DNA from: Phytophthora colocasiae
Taxonomy: Eukaryota > Oomycota > Peronosporomycetes > Peronosporales > Peronosporaceae
Assembly (NCBI GenBank): GCA_018806915.1
Contig: JAGKQI010000101.1
Coordinates: 620,001 to 684,000, forward strand
Direction: 5' to 3'
DNA: 64,000 bases
Shown here in pieces: positions 1-10,108 of the stretch; within the stretch, counting starts at the first letter, position 1, and the number at the start of each line of letters is the position of its first letter. The position numbers were made by a program, and so were the translations under genes. The notes under the pieces were generated by a model that did not search any database, was not told where the DNA came from, and worked only from the letters and a program-made list of their open reading frames with translations.

Positions 1-1246
1 CGTCCGCCGCTAAACACGTTCGCCCTAAATCGGGTGTAGTGTAGATTGACATAGCTGCACACAAGTTAGATCACATATATTGTGTGCTACTATGAGTCTG
101 GTTACCATTAAACGATGCCACAGCGTCAGCGTATTATCTCGTTCTCCAACTAATTCACAACCGAGTACCTAGTCCTTATCAAGCAGCGCACTGCTTCAGC
201 TTTTCTTGTAGCTTCTCCGTTACAACAGCACGCTGACAACATCATGTTTCCCTTCACGGCAGCTCACCACCTCTTCGCCGTGGGTTCCTGTCGCTGGTAG
301 TCTTCACCTGTCCGTGGTGACCCTCTCTTCCCAGCGGCAGCACTCCTCACGCCTCCCCCCTTCACCCACGGGGCTTTTGTGACAGCACTCCTGCTACGGC
401 AGATCCTCACGGTAGACCTCCTCGAAGAGACAATCATGGTCTTGGCGGACTTCTCCTCACAGCAGCAGCTCTTCCCTCACGGCAGCCGTCCTCTCAGCAG
501 CCTCTTCTCACGGGAGCCGTCCCCTCAGCAGCCTCTCCTCACGGCGGCCTCCCGTCGCGACAGCTCTTCTGCTGCGGCGGCCCCTACTGGCAGCTCCCCC
601 CAAGGCGACGGTCCGGTCATTGGTGACTTGGTCCTCGCAACGGCAGCTCTTCCTTCAAGACCGCCCTCTCCCCCCCTCGCAGCAGTCTTCCCGTCGCGGC
701 TGCTCTCTTGTTACGGCAGCCCCTCGCGGCTGCTTCCCCTCGAGACGCCAGACCTGCCGGCGACATCCTTCTTTCATCTGTGGCGACCTTCTCCTCGCGG
801 TGACGCTCTCATGATTGCAGTCTTCACTTCGTGGTGGCAGCCCTCCGTTTCTTGTCTGCTGCTGGGATACCTCTGTACTGAATTAATGATACCAAAGCTG
901 TGTAAGCTTGGCGTGCACACACAGCTCGTGATCCATCCATCACGCCAACGTGTCACGTGTGCAGCAGATTACGAGTACCTGCTCGCACTATGTTCCGGTG
1001 CTCATTGTCCTTTTGTGGTGTTGGCAGCGCATTTTTAAAGTGTTTCTGGTATTTTGTCGAGGCCTTGTCAATCATGACATCTCTCCAGTGAAAACCTCTA
1101 ATATTGACCGGGACCAGCAACTTCTTCCACTGGTGCGAGGGACCAAAACTGTCGTGCGACGCAAATTGATTGGCTAAAATTTACAGTTGTTGTAGCCATG
1201 TGCAAAGACCCAAAGCCGCAGATGTGTATAGTAGCCCCAAAAGTCT
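1..1246. other. no recognisable gene
   Basis: I found no supportable gene here. The plus-strand reading frame from about 379 to 1038 has no ATG at its start and encodes only Ser/Pro/Leu-rich low-complexity sequence that follows the underlying tandem repeat, so I do not treat it as a gene. A CCAAT-type motif in inverted orientation (TTGATTGGCTA) lies near 1165. Confidence 0.5.
420..780. repeat. degenerate CT-rich minisatellite
   Basis: Variants of CTCACGGCAGC / CTCAGCAGCCTCTTC recur with irregular 16-35 bp spacing. The copies are too diverged to give one clean period. The repeat explains the long open frame over the same bases. Confidence 0.45.
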
Positions 1247-1453
1247 GTACAGATACCGCTGAGAAACTGGCGGATGCAATCATCAAATACATCGTCCAAA
1301 ACGATAGAAGTAACTTATCATTTTAAAGAGGAGGGATTTATAATTTGATGTACATACACATGGCACCTCTGAAAATCAGTTTTCTGTACGGACATTATAC
1401 ACTCTCGCAGTTGAAAAGTTGACGATCCGCCAGTTTCTCAGCGGTATCTGTAC
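1247..1453. repeat. 207-bp inverted-repeat element (MITE-like)
   Basis: Bases 1247-1275 are the exact reverse complement of 1425-1453 (29 bp, outer end GTACAGATACCGCTG), separated by 149 bp with no reading frame. The structure fits a small non-autonomous element or a stable hairpin. I see no convincing target duplication. It ends where the left 18-bp array of the Crypton begins, so it could also be part of that element's end. Confidence 0.55.
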
Positions 1454-1460
1454 CATGGAA

Positions 1461-1535
1461 GTACATTCAGGGACGACAGCAGTACAATGAGGGACGACAC
1501 GCGAGTACAATCGAAGATGATTGTAACAGGGTCCG
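1461..1535 (+). repeat. left array of 18-bp motif (Crypton end)
   Basis: About three degenerate copies of GTACAATNAGGGACGACA start near 1461, 1482 and 1505. The same motif in reverse complement forms the array at the other end of the element (7190-7308). The nearby TACCATG also recurs, inverted, beside the right array. Confidence 0.65.
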
Positions 1536-1594
1536 TACAGATATATTCCTTCACTTCAGATCTCGCCACAGACCGCAGCACTCGGTGACCCACC

Positions 1595-3133
1595 ATGGAG
1601 CTTCCGGAAACCAGTCACCTGTACCAAGCGGTCATCGCTGCGGCCAAGCTTGCGGATCAGAGGCTCGAGATTCGCACGCGGACGGACTACAACGGCAGCC
1701 TTCGTCAATTCGCCGCGTTCTGTATCTCTGAAGGATATCCCGACCCACTCAAGCAACGGTTCGTGCAGCTCCCAGGAGTCCTCGCGGCGTACATTCACCA
1801 ACTAGCGACGGCCAACACAAGTCAGTGGCCGGCTGAAAAGCTTCGTGCTGCGATCCACTGGCACTACACAAAGTCACAGATGCTTGTTGGTGGCCATCCA
1901 CACGATCGCTGGGTTGTCGACACGGCTGCGGACGGAACTCTTACCCCGCGAGGTAATACCGCCAAGTCTGCCACCATCTTGCAGATTCTGGCCGGGTTAA
2001 GTAAGGTCAAGAAATGCGAAAGGGCCCTCAAGCGCGCCTCCCCGATGTCGCTGACCTTGCTCTCAAACATTATCGCCTTCCTGGGGTCAGAACCGATGTT
2101 CAACAAGACGGTGAGACTGTGGGTTTCGGCGGTATGCTCTCTCGCCTTCTACGGAATTTGCCGCATCAACGAAGTACTACTGATTAAGAAGGGAGACATA
2201 CAACTTGGCCTACGACGCAAGTCTCGCAAGACCGGTGCCGCGATTCGATTTGGCTGCGTCACAATCCGTGACCGCAAGACCGACCATGACCCCCTTGCCA
2301 GTCGAACGTACTCGCTGCTTCTTCTCCCGAAGGAAGAGAAGGCCGCTGAGGAGCTGACGTATCTGAGCCGATGGTTCCACCACGCGCACGCAGCTACAGT
2401 GACGTTTTTTCATTCCCCTCGCTGACGAAGATTCCTCGTGGTGGAGCGAAGCGACAACGGTGCGCCGGGAATGACAGCAGGGTTTCATTTGCCAAAGTTT
2501 GGATCAATGGGGAACACCAATGACGGACAGAAACTTTACGCAAGTTCTCAACATCGTCGCTGCGACTGCTGGAATCAACAGGAGTGTTCTTGGCGACGAG
2601 ATCTGGTTTACCTCGCACTACTTTCGACGGGGAGGTGCTCAGTACCGGTTCATGTTTGCTTCTGAAAAAGACGCTGGACGCTGAAGCTGGTGGAGTGGTA
2701 GACAGGGCTGGAACCGAAAGTGGGAAGGCGGAGACGGTGACGCGGTATCTTCTCGATGTCATGGACCGAAAGGAAAATCAGTTTGGAGGCTCGCTTGCTC
2801 CAGATGCGGACGCTTGCGTCAACACTGCGTCGCTGGATGATTTGCAAGACGTTGACTACGGACGCGCGTATTCCGATGCAGACGACGATCCACAGCTCAA
2901 CCCCACATATGCAGCCCCCGATTAAGTTCCCCATTGCATCCGTCGACCATTGCCGAGCTCAAGGACGCTTGGCTCCGTACCATGATACAGGGCGTCAGGT
3001 GCAGACAAAACGTTACTCAAGAAACGGAGGGCGGTGAACACGCTGAAGATACGCGTGAAGGGACTGATGAGGAATCCGCTCGCCTCGTTCTGAGCTTTCG
3101 GATGCCAAATCATGGCGAGACTACGTTCGTCAG
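1595..3133 (+). pseudogene. Crypton tyrosine recombinase, N-terminal and catalytic part, frameshifted
   Basis: The ATG at 1595 opens a frame that runs to 2425. It contains an N-terminal SAM-like DNA-binding region, then the first catalytic Arg in CRINEVL. The catalytic HxxR block (HYFRRGGAQYRF) is in another frame (2499-2684), and the Tyr block (TVTRYLLDVM, near 2737-2766) in a third. A stop replaces a conserved Trp near 2695, in TLKLVEW. The C-terminal part reads SWRDYVRQ up to the hAT insertion point. All catalytic blocks (R, HxxR, Y) are recognisable, but at least two frameshifts and several stops make it inactive. The family assignment comes from the order and wording of these motifs; a phylogeny is needed to place it within oomycete Cryptons. 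Confidence 0.75.
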
Positions 3134-3145
3134 TAGAGATGGTTT
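3126..3145. repeat. left target duplication and TIR of hAT element
   Basis: TTCGTCAG (3126-3133) is followed by the element end TAGAGATGGTTT (3134-3145). Both are matched at the other end (6877-6896), with one mismatch in the 12-bp TIR. TAGGGATG-type ends and an 8-bp duplication are typical of the hAT superfamily. Confidence 0.85.
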
Positions 3146-3172
3146 ATTATTGGACGAATAAAAAACTTTTAA

Positions 3173-5785
3173 ATGCTACAAAACGTTTTAAACACTTTTG
3201 AACTATCCAAAAGTCCGAAAAGTCTGAAAGCCAGAACGAAAGATCCTTTGCAGTTTGCCATGGATGAGCTATACGGGGCCTCCTCCGGCACCGCGACACC
3301 AGGGGGAGCTGCAGAGAACCCGGCGATACCAGAAAACCTATCACTTAGATCCGGAGAAGGTGCCACGTATACTTCAGGCGCTGACATGGGCACGTTACGT
3401 TCGCCACTGGACTCAGCGTTACGAAGAACCCTTCGATACAGCCCGTACCGAAGGGAATCTTCGCAAGGAAGTCCGTCAAGTGAAATGCTACCTTGCCCTC
3501 CGACCTCGCGTAGAGTAATGTTTTCTCCTCCTGCTAGACCCCCGTCAGCTGAGCCTACACCTTCGCCGAATTCGGCAACCCCGCGCTCAACGCGCATGTT
3601 CAATCCTTCATGTTCTCCTCGTACTCCCCGCACTCCAGCACGTTCTCCTCGTACACCCCGCACCCCAGCACGTTCTCCTCGATCTTCCACCCGATCACCA
3701 CGCACTCCAGGTTTGTCGCGACGGCCTCAAGCATCACCATTGAGGACTGGGCGTCCCCGTGATACAATTTGGCAACACTACACCATTGAACGCGAGAATG
3801 GTAAGAAACACGGCCGATGTAATTATTGTGGTCTTCTCAAGAAGAACGGTAAGCCACGCGGGAACTTGCGGGACCATTTGGTCAGGCAGTGCTCCCGCGT
3901 TCCGAGAGCCGTTCAAGAATCTCTACGAGCTACGCCTGCTCCTACCCAAACATTGATTCCTGAAGCTACGGTGAATGCTGCTACAAATGAGCTTGATCAA
4001 GACGCGTTTGATTACGCGTTGGCACGCGTGTTTTTCGTTTGCGCGTTGCCATTTATACTGGTTGAAGCCCAAGTGTTTCGAGAATTCATTGCTATGATTG
4101 CACCTTCGATGAAGATACCGTCACGACAAAAACTAAGCATGGTGCTTCTAAAACGAGTGCGGAATGAACTGCGCTCAAAGGTAATCAATCTGATCAACGC
4201 TCAGACCTATGTTTCTATTGTCACGGATGGATGGACGGATACCAACGGCTCCAGTATCATAAACTTCATGGTTGTAGCTCCCGGAATGCCTTCGCTATTC
4301 TGGTCGTCGTGGTCTACCCGGTCGAAACAGCACACAGCTAAGTATCTAGCTGGTGAAATTGACAACGTCATAGCAGACATCGAGAATGAAACAACAGCCC
4401 AGGTTGTTAGTGTCGTCACGGACAACAAAAATATGAGAAGTGCGACGGGGCAAGTTCAGACTAGACGTCCAAACGTGGTCAGTGGTGGATGTGCAGCTCA
4501 CGTTTTGAACCTTCTTATGCAAGATGTCGCCCGTTTTGCCGTCGTTAAAGCCGTCATGTCAAGAGCCGTGGCTGTCACCCGCTTTGTGAGAGACCACCTA
4601 GCACTACTGGATGAGTTTAAGCGTTTGCAGCAAGGCGTCCGGGATGCAGGTTGGAGGGCCAGGAATCTTGTTTTACCGGTACCAACTCGCTGGTACTCTG
4701 TCCATGCTTGCATGCGAAATGTTCTAAACAGTCGTGAGATCCTAGAAACGCTCTTTTTGAGCGCGGAGTACGAAGAATTCAGGGACCGCTATCGTGGAAC
4801 CCTGTCAAACCGGAGGAAACTCCGCTATGTGATTGCTTTGGTGCGTGATGATGGTTTCTGGAGCTGTTTAAGAACTATTGTGCGGCTGTTTGATCCTGTT
4901 ATTGAGGCGTTGCGCGCACTTGAAGCGGATAATGGATTCCTTTCAGGTGTTTACAAGTGGTTCCGTTGGCTACGCTTTCATACGGCGTATGGTGTCACGT
5001 CACCAGAAGAAGAAGAACCAGAGGTAGAGTTGTCTGATCCAGAGGATAGCGATGCAGAACGAGAGGATCGGGGCGAAGCAGAAACTGGAATTGGTGTTTT
5101 GAGTGATGCAGCACAGATTCTATCATCAACTAGATCTAGTGATCTTGTGAACCAACCAGCTCCAGCAACAAATGTACAAGACGATGATGTGTACGAGCCT
5201 GTTGCAGCGGTTCGGCTTGGTCATCTCCAAAGTTTTTTTCGGGAGAAGATACTGAAGCGATGGAAATACGTCCACACAAACGCAATGGCAGTCGCCTTCA
5301 TGCTTGATCCAGCTACAAATCTCGACGATTTTGTTGGTTTTGACAACGACGGCGTGGACGACCAAATATGCCAGCTCGCAGTCCGTTGTGGTGTGATAAC
5401 CGCTTTCAATGAAGCTTCGTTAACTGCGGAGGTCCTCAAATGCAAACGTATGAAGCGGATGGGCGGTGAAGATCTACGGCGAAGATATTCAGAGACGACC
5501 CCGCGTGATTACTGGGGAGCAAAGGACGAGAAGAGTTTCCCTCTCCTCAAGAAGGTAGCTGATATTGTATTTGCCATTCCAACATCGTCAGCTGCAAGCG
5601 AGAGAGCTTGGAGTATATTTGATCACATTCACTCAAAGCGCAGGAACAGGCTGTCTGTGGAAAAAGTTGAAATGCTGGCATATATCTACATCAACTACGG
5701 CACAATTAAGAACGATGGTATCGATCTTGCACGTCACCAGTCGTGTCCTGAGAGCGTGGATGCGGATCCCGAAACTGAGAAATAA
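3173..5785 (+). CDS. hAT transposase, full length (870 aa)
   Basis: The uninterrupted frame starts at an ATG 39 bp inside the left TIR; a second ATG at 3260 is an alternative start. Residues about 140-180 are basic, with tandem SPRTP/ARSPR repeats. Residues about 197-241 form a BED-type zinc finger (CNYC ... HLVRQC). The RNase H-like core shows TDGWTD (Asp near 352), VVTDN (Asp near 417) and GCAAHVLNL. The C-terminal dimerisation region holds SSAASERAWS with the conserved Glu and ends at 5785. All three catalytic acidic residues expected for hAT are visible, so activity is plausible. It would cut and paste elements with matching ends from the nucleus. No close gene name can be given from sequence alone. 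Confidence 0.9.
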   Translation: MLQNVLNTFELSKSPKSLKARTKDPLQFAMDELYGASSGTATPGGAAENPAIPENLSLRSGEGATYTSGADMGTLRSPLDSALRRTLRYSPYRRESSQGSPSSEMLPCPPTSRRVMFSPPARPPSAEPTPSPNSATPRSTRMFNPSCSPRTPRTPARSPRTPRTPARSPRSSTRSPRTPGLSRRPQASPLRTGRPRDTIWQHYTIERENGKKHGRCNYCGLLKKNGKPRGNLRDHLVRQCSRVPRAVQESLRATPAPTQTLIPEATVNAATNELDQDAFDYALARVFFVCALPFILVEAQVFREFIAMIAPSMKIPSRQKLSMVLLKRVRNELRSKVINLINAQTYVSIVTDGWTDTNGSSIINFMVVAPGMPSLFWSSWSTRSKQHTAKYLAGEIDNVIADIENETTAQVVSVVTDNKNMRSATGQVQTRRPNVVSGGCAAHVLNLLMQDVARFAVVKAVMSRAVAVTRFVRDHLALLDEFKRLQQGVRDAGWRARNLVLPVPTRWYSVHACMRNVLNSREILETLFLSAEYEEFRDRYRGTLSNRRKLRYVIALVRDDGFWSCLRTIVRLFDPVIEALRALEADNGFLSGVYKWFRWLRFHTAYGVTSPEEEEPEVELSDPEDSDAEREDRGEAETGIGVLSDAAQILSSTRSSDLVNQPAPATNVQDDDVYEPVAAVRLGHLQSFFREKILKRWKYVHTNAMAVAFMLDPATNLDDFVGFDNDGVDDQICQLAVRCGVITAFNEASLTAEVLKCKRMKRMGGEDLRRRYSETTPRDYWGAKDEKSFPLLKKVADIVFAIPTSSAASERAWSIFDHIHSKRRNRLSVEKVEMLAYIYINYGTIKNDGIDLARHQSCPESVDADPETEK

Positions 5786-5969
5786 ACAGCAATGTAATTT
5801 GTGTTCTTGTCTAGATTGGGTCCTTAGCATTGTGCACAGGAAATTGTTTGTCTTTACATCGTATTAGCTCACTTCGCAAGATACTTGTAGTGCAAGTACT
5901 GTACGTGTATTTGTCGTGCGACAGTCTGAGTAGCAGGAAGTGGAACAGGTTCGGCTACAATGTTAGCCT

Positions 5970-6735
5970 GCGAGAGGCGACCCTTGTCGATCTTGTTCTC
6001 CTTACACGTTGACTTCTCCACAGCCGACACGTTCAGGATGCCATTCGCGTGGATGTCGAACGCCACGTCGATCTGCGGTACGCCGCGAGGCATGGACGGA
6101 ATGCCGTCCAGGTTGAACTTGCCCAGCAGGTTGTTGTCGCGCGTCATGGAGCGCTCGCTCTCGAACACCTGGATAAACACATCAGGCTGGTTGTTCGCGT
6201 ACGTCGAGAACGTCTGCGACTTATTGGTCGGCACCGTCGTGTTACGCGCGATCAGCATCGTCATGACGCCGCCGGCCGTCTCCAGACCCAGAGAAACCGG
6301 CGTCATGTCCAGCAGAGGCAGATCCTGCAGCATCTACGACGAGTCGTTGCCACTCAGGGTGTTTGTCTTCACGGTCACGCCGTACGCCACAGTCTCGTCA
6401 GGGCTGATCGACTTGTTGGTCTCCTTGTCGTTGAAGAAGTTTGACAGCAGCTGCTGCACTTTCAGGGTATGCGTCGAGTCGCCCAACAGCATCATCTTGT
6501 ACGCCTGGATCTTCGACAGCTTAGCGTTGCGCAAAACCTTCTCCACGGGCTCCATCTTCTTGTAGAAGTAGCTGTCGCGCGTGTCCTCGAAACGAGCGCG
6601 AGTGGTGGTCGAGTTGAAGTAGACACCGTCGAACAGAGAGGCGATCTCGATGTAAACCTGAGCCGACGCGCCGACAACGTACGCTCGGCACTCTCATAGG
6701 CGCCCGAAGACGTCACCGTTCCACCACCATGCTGG
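5970..6735 (-). pseudogene. HSP70 fragment captured in hAT element
   Basis: On the minus strand, pieces match cytosolic HSP70 from the late nucleotide-binding domain ([36 protein letters not shown]) into the substrate-binding domain ([42 protein letters not shown]). The N-terminal ATPase half and the C-terminal lid are missing. There is a frameshift near 6670, an in-frame TAG at 6334-6336 where HSP70 has a coding residue, and a four-residue deletion before DKGRLS. It lies wholly inside the hAT, between the transposase stop and the right TIR, so it was probably captured as a gene fragment rather than being a resident gene. Confidence 0.85.
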
Positions 6736-6876
6736 CGTCTCCTTTGAATGTTGGCTTGAACGAAACTTTCCTGCACCTGAGAATATATTCGTTTCGTTAG
6801 TTTTGAAGCCTTTTGAATTTTGAACGGAATATTGGACGTTTTCTGGGAGAGTTTTAGACAGTTTAGAAGTCATCCA

Positions 6877-6896
6877 AAACCATCCCTATTCGTCAG
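6877..6896. repeat. right TIR and target duplication of hAT element
   Basis: AAACCATCCCTA (6877-6888) is the inverted partner of the left end, followed by the second copy of TTCGTCAG (6889-6896). Confidence 0.85.
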
Positions 6897-7139
6897 TACT
6901 GGCAACCAAATCCTGCGTGTCACCAGTTTCGAGCCGGCAAGGAAATGCTTCCACACGAACGCAAGATACACAGGTCGCGCCTCCCCAGAATGAAGATTAT
7001 CGCGGATTTTATTCGTGCAGAGTACGACGACGACCAAGACTTGTTCGAGAAGAATTTCGGCGGCCGTTTCCAGGGAGAGTTGACGGTCAACAAGATACTT
7101 GCTGCGATTCGAGCGAGTAGACGCGACATCGTACTATAG
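6897..7139 (+). pseudogene. Crypton recombinase, C-terminal part
   Basis: The frame continues from the other side of the hAT as YWQPNPACHQFRAGKE and runs to a stop at 7137-7139 through DFIRAEYDDDQDLFEKNFGG and ILAAIRASRR. This basic/acidic helical tail is what oomycete Crypton proteins carry after the tyrosine-recombinase domain. The block is open by itself, so decay is concentrated in the catalytic part upstream. Confidence 0.6.
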
Positions 7140-7189
7140 TCGACCCGAACGGTACTACAGTTGACTCTAAGGGTGCTATTATCCTCCTC

Positions 7190-7308
7190 CATTGTACTTT
7201 AGTCGTCCTTCATTGTACAGTCGTCCTTGATTGTACTGTCATCCCTGGTTGTACTGTCGTCCCTGATTGTACAGTCGTCTTTGATTGTACTATCGTCCCG
7301 CATGGTAT
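7190..7308 (-). repeat. right array of 18-bp motif (Crypton end)
   Basis: Six consecutive copies of ATTGTACNGTCGTCCYTG with a period of 18 bp, one slightly longer. It is the reverse complement of the motif at the left end of the element. It could serve as recombinase-binding sites, but this is inferred only from position and orientation. Confidence 0.75.
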
Positions 7309-7310
7309 GA

Positions 7311-8512
7311 TTGCAAATACACCACCATCAATAAAAAATCAGTTTTCTGATAAGCATTTTATGTATATGGAACCCTCCCTCCTTATCTACAATCCGCTTC
7401 TTATTCTTTTCGGCCAAACGCTAGTACAACTAGAGCAAAGTCCAGAACACTGGCACAGTTCCGGGGCTCTTTAAACAGCGCACCACTTCCGATAGATTCA
7501 CTTGGAATCTCCGGAAGAATAGAGTCCAATAAATATGTCTAAAAATACTATGTAATATTTCAGAACACACACAACCAATACAGTCCAAACACACAAGCAG
7601 TCAAATCAATCAATTTTAGGGGTGACTACCACTAACCTCCCAAAATGCAGTTATAATATGAAATAATACTCAAAAGTATCAACTGGAATATGAAATGGAA
7701 GGGGTCACACCCGGGGAACGCCGCCCGGATCACCTTTCCAACTTGGTCTTACCCTGGCGGAGATTCACGCGGCGGTGACGCTTGTCGACGCGGCCTGACG
7801 CTTGTTCGGCTACACGTGAAGCTCTCTTCTCGAGGCTGGTCCACGGCTCCTCACAGCGTGTCTTGGGAAACCGTCCAAGACTTTGCACTTGCGCCATTAG
7901 TGGCAGATTGAACTCTCTTTAATGTATAATAGCTAGCACTAGCTAAACATGCAAAAATATGCTTGGTTTCACTTTGTAGTACTGGCGTCTCATCAGGAAG
8001 AGGCTTGCGTTTCAGTAGAATACCATAGAGTCGAAGAACATGGAAGAATTCCAACTGGCTCCGGACACATCATCGGACACATCATCGTCGGTCGTCTTGG
8101 TCGATCAGAAATATATGGGCTTGAGTATGCGTGAAACTCAACCAGGATACTGGGTACAAATCAGGCAGGATCCATCCAGAGTCCGATAATATCCACCTCG
8201 TACCTTCGACTGATAACTTGAGTCTCGCAGATACTCCAGAAATATAATGCCTTGGTCATGGCACTCCCGAAAAGTCACTTGGTTTCAGCATACGAATCAT
8301 CTGGAGTGTTTCATCCAGAGCATGTCAGGATTTTTTGAAGTCGTTTCCATCTTTTGGACTTGGCAACCCCTTCCCAGGCTTGCCCTTGTCCCTTAGCACC
8401 CACAACTGTGCCTTAACACCGGAATCATCTGGACCAATAATATCCTCAACGCCGCTCTGGCTCTGGGAAGCAGCAGTCCATAGAAATTTTGTAGAGTCAC
8501 AGATTCACATCT
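7311..8512. other. no recognisable gene
   Basis: I see no coding region here on either strand. There is a short duplication of CGGACACATCAT near 8060. Confidence 0.5.
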
Positions 8513-9294
8513 CGTACGAGTCCGAAGAGCTGTCGAAGTCGCTCTGGTGGTACTCGTCGGCGCTGTTTTTGTCATTGTCCACTCTATCCGTCATTTCGTC
8601 CTGGTCTTCCGTATTGTCGAATGCGTTGCTGTCTTTGCCCCAATATCCAGCTTGAGCGTCCGCAACATCAGATTCGTCGGTCAGAAGGGATGGGAAAGGG
8701 ATGCTTGCACACGGAACACTTCAAATCTATGCTCCTGAGATTACCCAAGTATTTTGCGTTGTACTGCACCAAACAGTCGTAGTCGAAGATGTGGCTGCAC
8801 TGCGGACCCTCGAGCTTCGTTCCAGTGACGACACGCTTACAGGCCATGCACGTCAGTGGCGCATCCACATGCCTGGCAAGCAAAACCTCGTCATCTTCAA
8901 CGTCAAGTTGAATTGGAGCTCGGAAGTTACTGCACCGTGGGAAAAGTGCGTCAACAAAATTCGAATGGGGCGTCGGCAAACGACAAAACTGGGCGTGAGT
9001 AAACGCTGTGTAGTCAGCTTTTAACTACCGTACATGTAATTGTTGATAAGATGCACAAACTTACACTCACAGCCTCACAAAGCATTAGGAAGGACAGTCG
9101 GGTGGGTAAAGCGAAACGCCGAAGATTTCTCGGCATCTCGACATCATGATGTCCTTTAACTCGACACAGCGCTTGCAAGTACGTATCTCTAGAGGGTCAC
9201 ACATCATCACCTCAGTTTTGCTTACTAACGTGTCGAAATTCTGTCCGATTTCATCGTATAACAGGCAGGTGACCTCACGGAAGCCAATACCCAC
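8513..9294 (-). pseudogene. small RING-finger protein with acidic tail, broken or spliced
   Basis: Three minus-strand blocks fit one product. 9294-9085 is Cys-rich (CDPLEI, CKRCVEL). 8979-8668 holds a RING-like set of ligands (CMAC ... CSHIFDYDC ... CSVC). In a shifted frame, the stretch down to a stop near 8513 is an Asp/Glu/Ser-rich tail (ADAQAGYWG, DFDSSSDSYEM). The blocks could be exons or a decayed gene; the shift between the RING and the tail has no clear splice sites. RING proteins usually act as ubiquitin ligases. A similar RING plus acidic arrangement lies at 12584-13010, which suggests a dispersed repeat gene. Confidence 0.4.
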
Positions 9295-9629
9295 ATCTAG
9301 TCAGCTCGAGGCGAGCCACTACATTACGTTCCAGGCTGTCTAGTACGTCAGAGTACAAATGTTTGTCCCTGAAGGCCTAACTGTGACTTATTGAGTTGGT
9401 GGTGCAGGTCGTAGAGCCCAACAACACCTCACCAGTGTATGAAGCATCCTGTAACATGCAACATGAGATGCTGGGATGGCCAGGGACAGTGTTCGGTATG
9501 GCATTGCGGGTATAATTAAACTTTGGTGCGTTGAGTTGGATGCTAATATTGATTCTTTGCGTTTTGACAGCTCGTGTTACAGTTATCCACTACAAGAAAG
9601 CGATTTATTTAAATTTGAATTAATTTAAG
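9295..9629. other. no recognisable gene
   Basis: AT-rich spacer of about 330 bp with no supportable frame and no repeat that I can see. Confidence 0.45.
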
Positions 9630-10066
9630 CTCATACAGTGGCAGTCTCTATGAAATCTACATTCCTGATGTCATCTTGGAGACGTTTAAGCATGCTGGCA
9701 CGACGTTCTTCGAGCTGTGTCAAGTTGAACCCACCAAATATCCAAACCGCGAGATTATCTTTGACGCTTGATTCTTGAACTTTCTTGACACGGCGTCCAT
9801 GTAGTAAAGAAGATAAATCCCGCAGTCTATTTCATTCCTCTACTGCGGCTTCGTATCAAACACTCCATAGCGCCATTCACAACTAGCCGCAACATTTGCA
9901 CGAACGTAGCGTTCGTTGAAAAGGTAGGACTTGATGGATTTGAATGCTCCCAAACTATTTGGGGCGCCTTTCTTGGAAGTGACAAGATAAATTCCTGTTG
10001 GACCTTCTCGTAGCACATTGTCCACAACTGCGAAACTACAGTGATCTTCGGCCCAGATAGGAAGCA

Positions 10067-10068
<2 letters not shown>

Positions 10069-10105
<37 letters not shown>
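10069..10105. repeat. (AT)n microsatellite
   Basis: About 18 uninterrupted AT dinucleotides. They create a spurious Tyr-Ile repeat on the minus strand inside the HTH-peptidase pseudogene. Confidence 0.95.

Positions 10106-10108
<3 letters not shown>

Larger units (their letters stand above)
3134..6888 (+). mobile_element. hAT transposon (3,755 bp) with captured HSP70 fragment
   Basis: The element has 12-bp imperfect TIRs and an 8-bp target duplication TTCGTCAG. It carries a full-length transposase gene and an antisense HSP70 fragment between that gene and the right end. It is inserted in the Crypton frame: excising it with one duplication copy restores the codons for DYVRQYW across the junction. 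An intact transposase inside a badly decayed host element shows that the hAT arrived after or late in the decay of the Crypton. Confidence 0.88.
1454..7310 (+). mobile_element. Crypton-type tyrosine-recombinase element, decayed and split by a hAT
   Basis: The element carries a tyrosine-recombinase reading frame (1595-3133 and 6897-7139) and, at both ends, arrays of an 18-bp motif in opposite orientation. Its frame is interrupted at 3133/3134 by a hAT element. Removing the hAT and one copy of its 8-bp target duplication rejoins the frame cleanly. Cryptons are DNA transposons that integrate by a tyrosine recombinase and usually lack terminal inverted repeats. The exact outer ends are uncertain by some tens of bases. 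Confidence 0.75.

Noticed and set aside
379..1038. 219-codon plus-strand open frame rich in Ser, Pro and Leu
   Set aside because: It lacks an ATG at its start, has no domain, and follows the CT-rich minisatellite. Low-complexity DNA explains the lack of stops.
7190..7308. Regular repeat that might be a CRISPR array
   Set aside because: The 18-bp units are directly adjacent with no spacers, in a eukaryotic genome, at the end of a Crypton.
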